The notes below the pieces were generated by a model, which saw nothing but the letters and a program-made list of their open reading frames with translations, was not told the origin of the DNA and did not search any database. Shown here piece by piece: positions 63,446 through 64,000 of a DNA stretch of 64,000 bases. Made by a program: the position numbers and the translations under genes. Location of the stretch: positions 146,001 through 210,000 of the forward strand of contig JAODUO010000890.1 of NCBI GenBank assembly GCA_025642075.2, given 5' to 3'. The first letter of the stretch is position 1, and every line of letters starts with the position of its first letter. This stretch comes from Ridgeia piscesae. Its lineage: Eukaryota > Annelida > Polychaeta > Sabellida > Siboglinidae.

Positions 63446-64000
63446 GTGCTTCTAATCTTTGGTTGAAAGGACTTTTAATTAAATTGCATGTTTACCAATC
63501 ACGCTTCTCAATTACGGACATGTGGTTGGTCGAGTCAATGCATACGCTACTCAGGACATATGTGGAAAGTGGTGAAAACGATGCCGGCGATGATGAAAAC
63601 AACGGTGTTGTTATGGAGAAGCCACGCAGGCGTGGAGAACAGTATCACGGTCTCCTGTGAGTGGTACAGAACGAGATTCCAGCTGTCACGGCAAGGCGTC
63701 CGCTCTGGGTCGATGCAGACATGTTGCTGCACTACTGTTGTGCATGAGCAAGTATGCCTGGCAGCGGGCTCCACAATGCACTGACCTGCCATCCCAGTGG
63801 ACAGAGGGAAAGAAGAAGACACCAGACACAATCAACAAGACGTCATGCAAGTCTTACACAGCACAAACTACCAGTGTCATTACCTTCGATCCTTGCCCAT
63901 ATGGCAGTTACGTTAGTTCACCCCAAATAAACATGCTTCTGTCAAGTCTGGCCATTGCAAACACAAGAACAATTTGTAGCAGCATGTGGGAGACAGTTCT

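Overview
This is a stretch of animal nuclear DNA. It shows GT..AG introns of several kilobases, abundant microsatellites, decayed non-LTR retrotransposons, a tRNA-derived SINE and hAT-type elements. Nothing bacterial was seen: no operons and no prokaryotic promoters. The main protein resembles its vertebrate relatives closely but the DNA is not vertebrate-like. My best guess is a lophotrochozoan invertebrate, possibly a mollusc; this is an inference I cannot verify.

Left half (about 3.7-37.3 kb, + strand): one gene, an orthologue of the DLC1/STARD13/STARD8 family (crossveinless-c in Drosophila), a RhoGAP with SAM and START domains. I traced 15 coding exons from the SAM domain to the stop codon. 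All 14 exon junctions keep reading phase and use GT..AG. The joined product is about 1,092 residues, close to the length of the classic vertebrate DLC1 isoform. Domain order is SAM, a serine-rich linker with the SIYDNVP motif and an LD-like helix, RhoGAP with the catalytic arginine, then START. The short exon(s) 5' of the SAM exon were not identified. Two candidate internal promoters were found. The stronger has a TATA box, a 5' leader without ATG and a good initiation context, and is phase-compatible with exon 3; it would give a form lacking SAM.

Middle (37.3-48.3 kb): repeat-rich intergenic DNA, then a candidate two-exon gene (43.4-47.8 kb, + strand) coding for a small, highly charged protein that I do not recognise. 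This interval also holds a second SINE copy, a perfect 61-bp inverted repeat with a nested hairpin, and a decayed LINE.

Right part (48.3-64 kb): no host gene recognised. It holds a very long GT microsatellite next to two minisatellites, a minus-strand fragment resembling a P-element/THAP9 transposase, a CR1/L2-like LINE 3' fragment, two nested hAT-type non-autonomous elements, and at least three dispersed or duplicated repeat families. One of these families also has a copy in a DLC1 intron.
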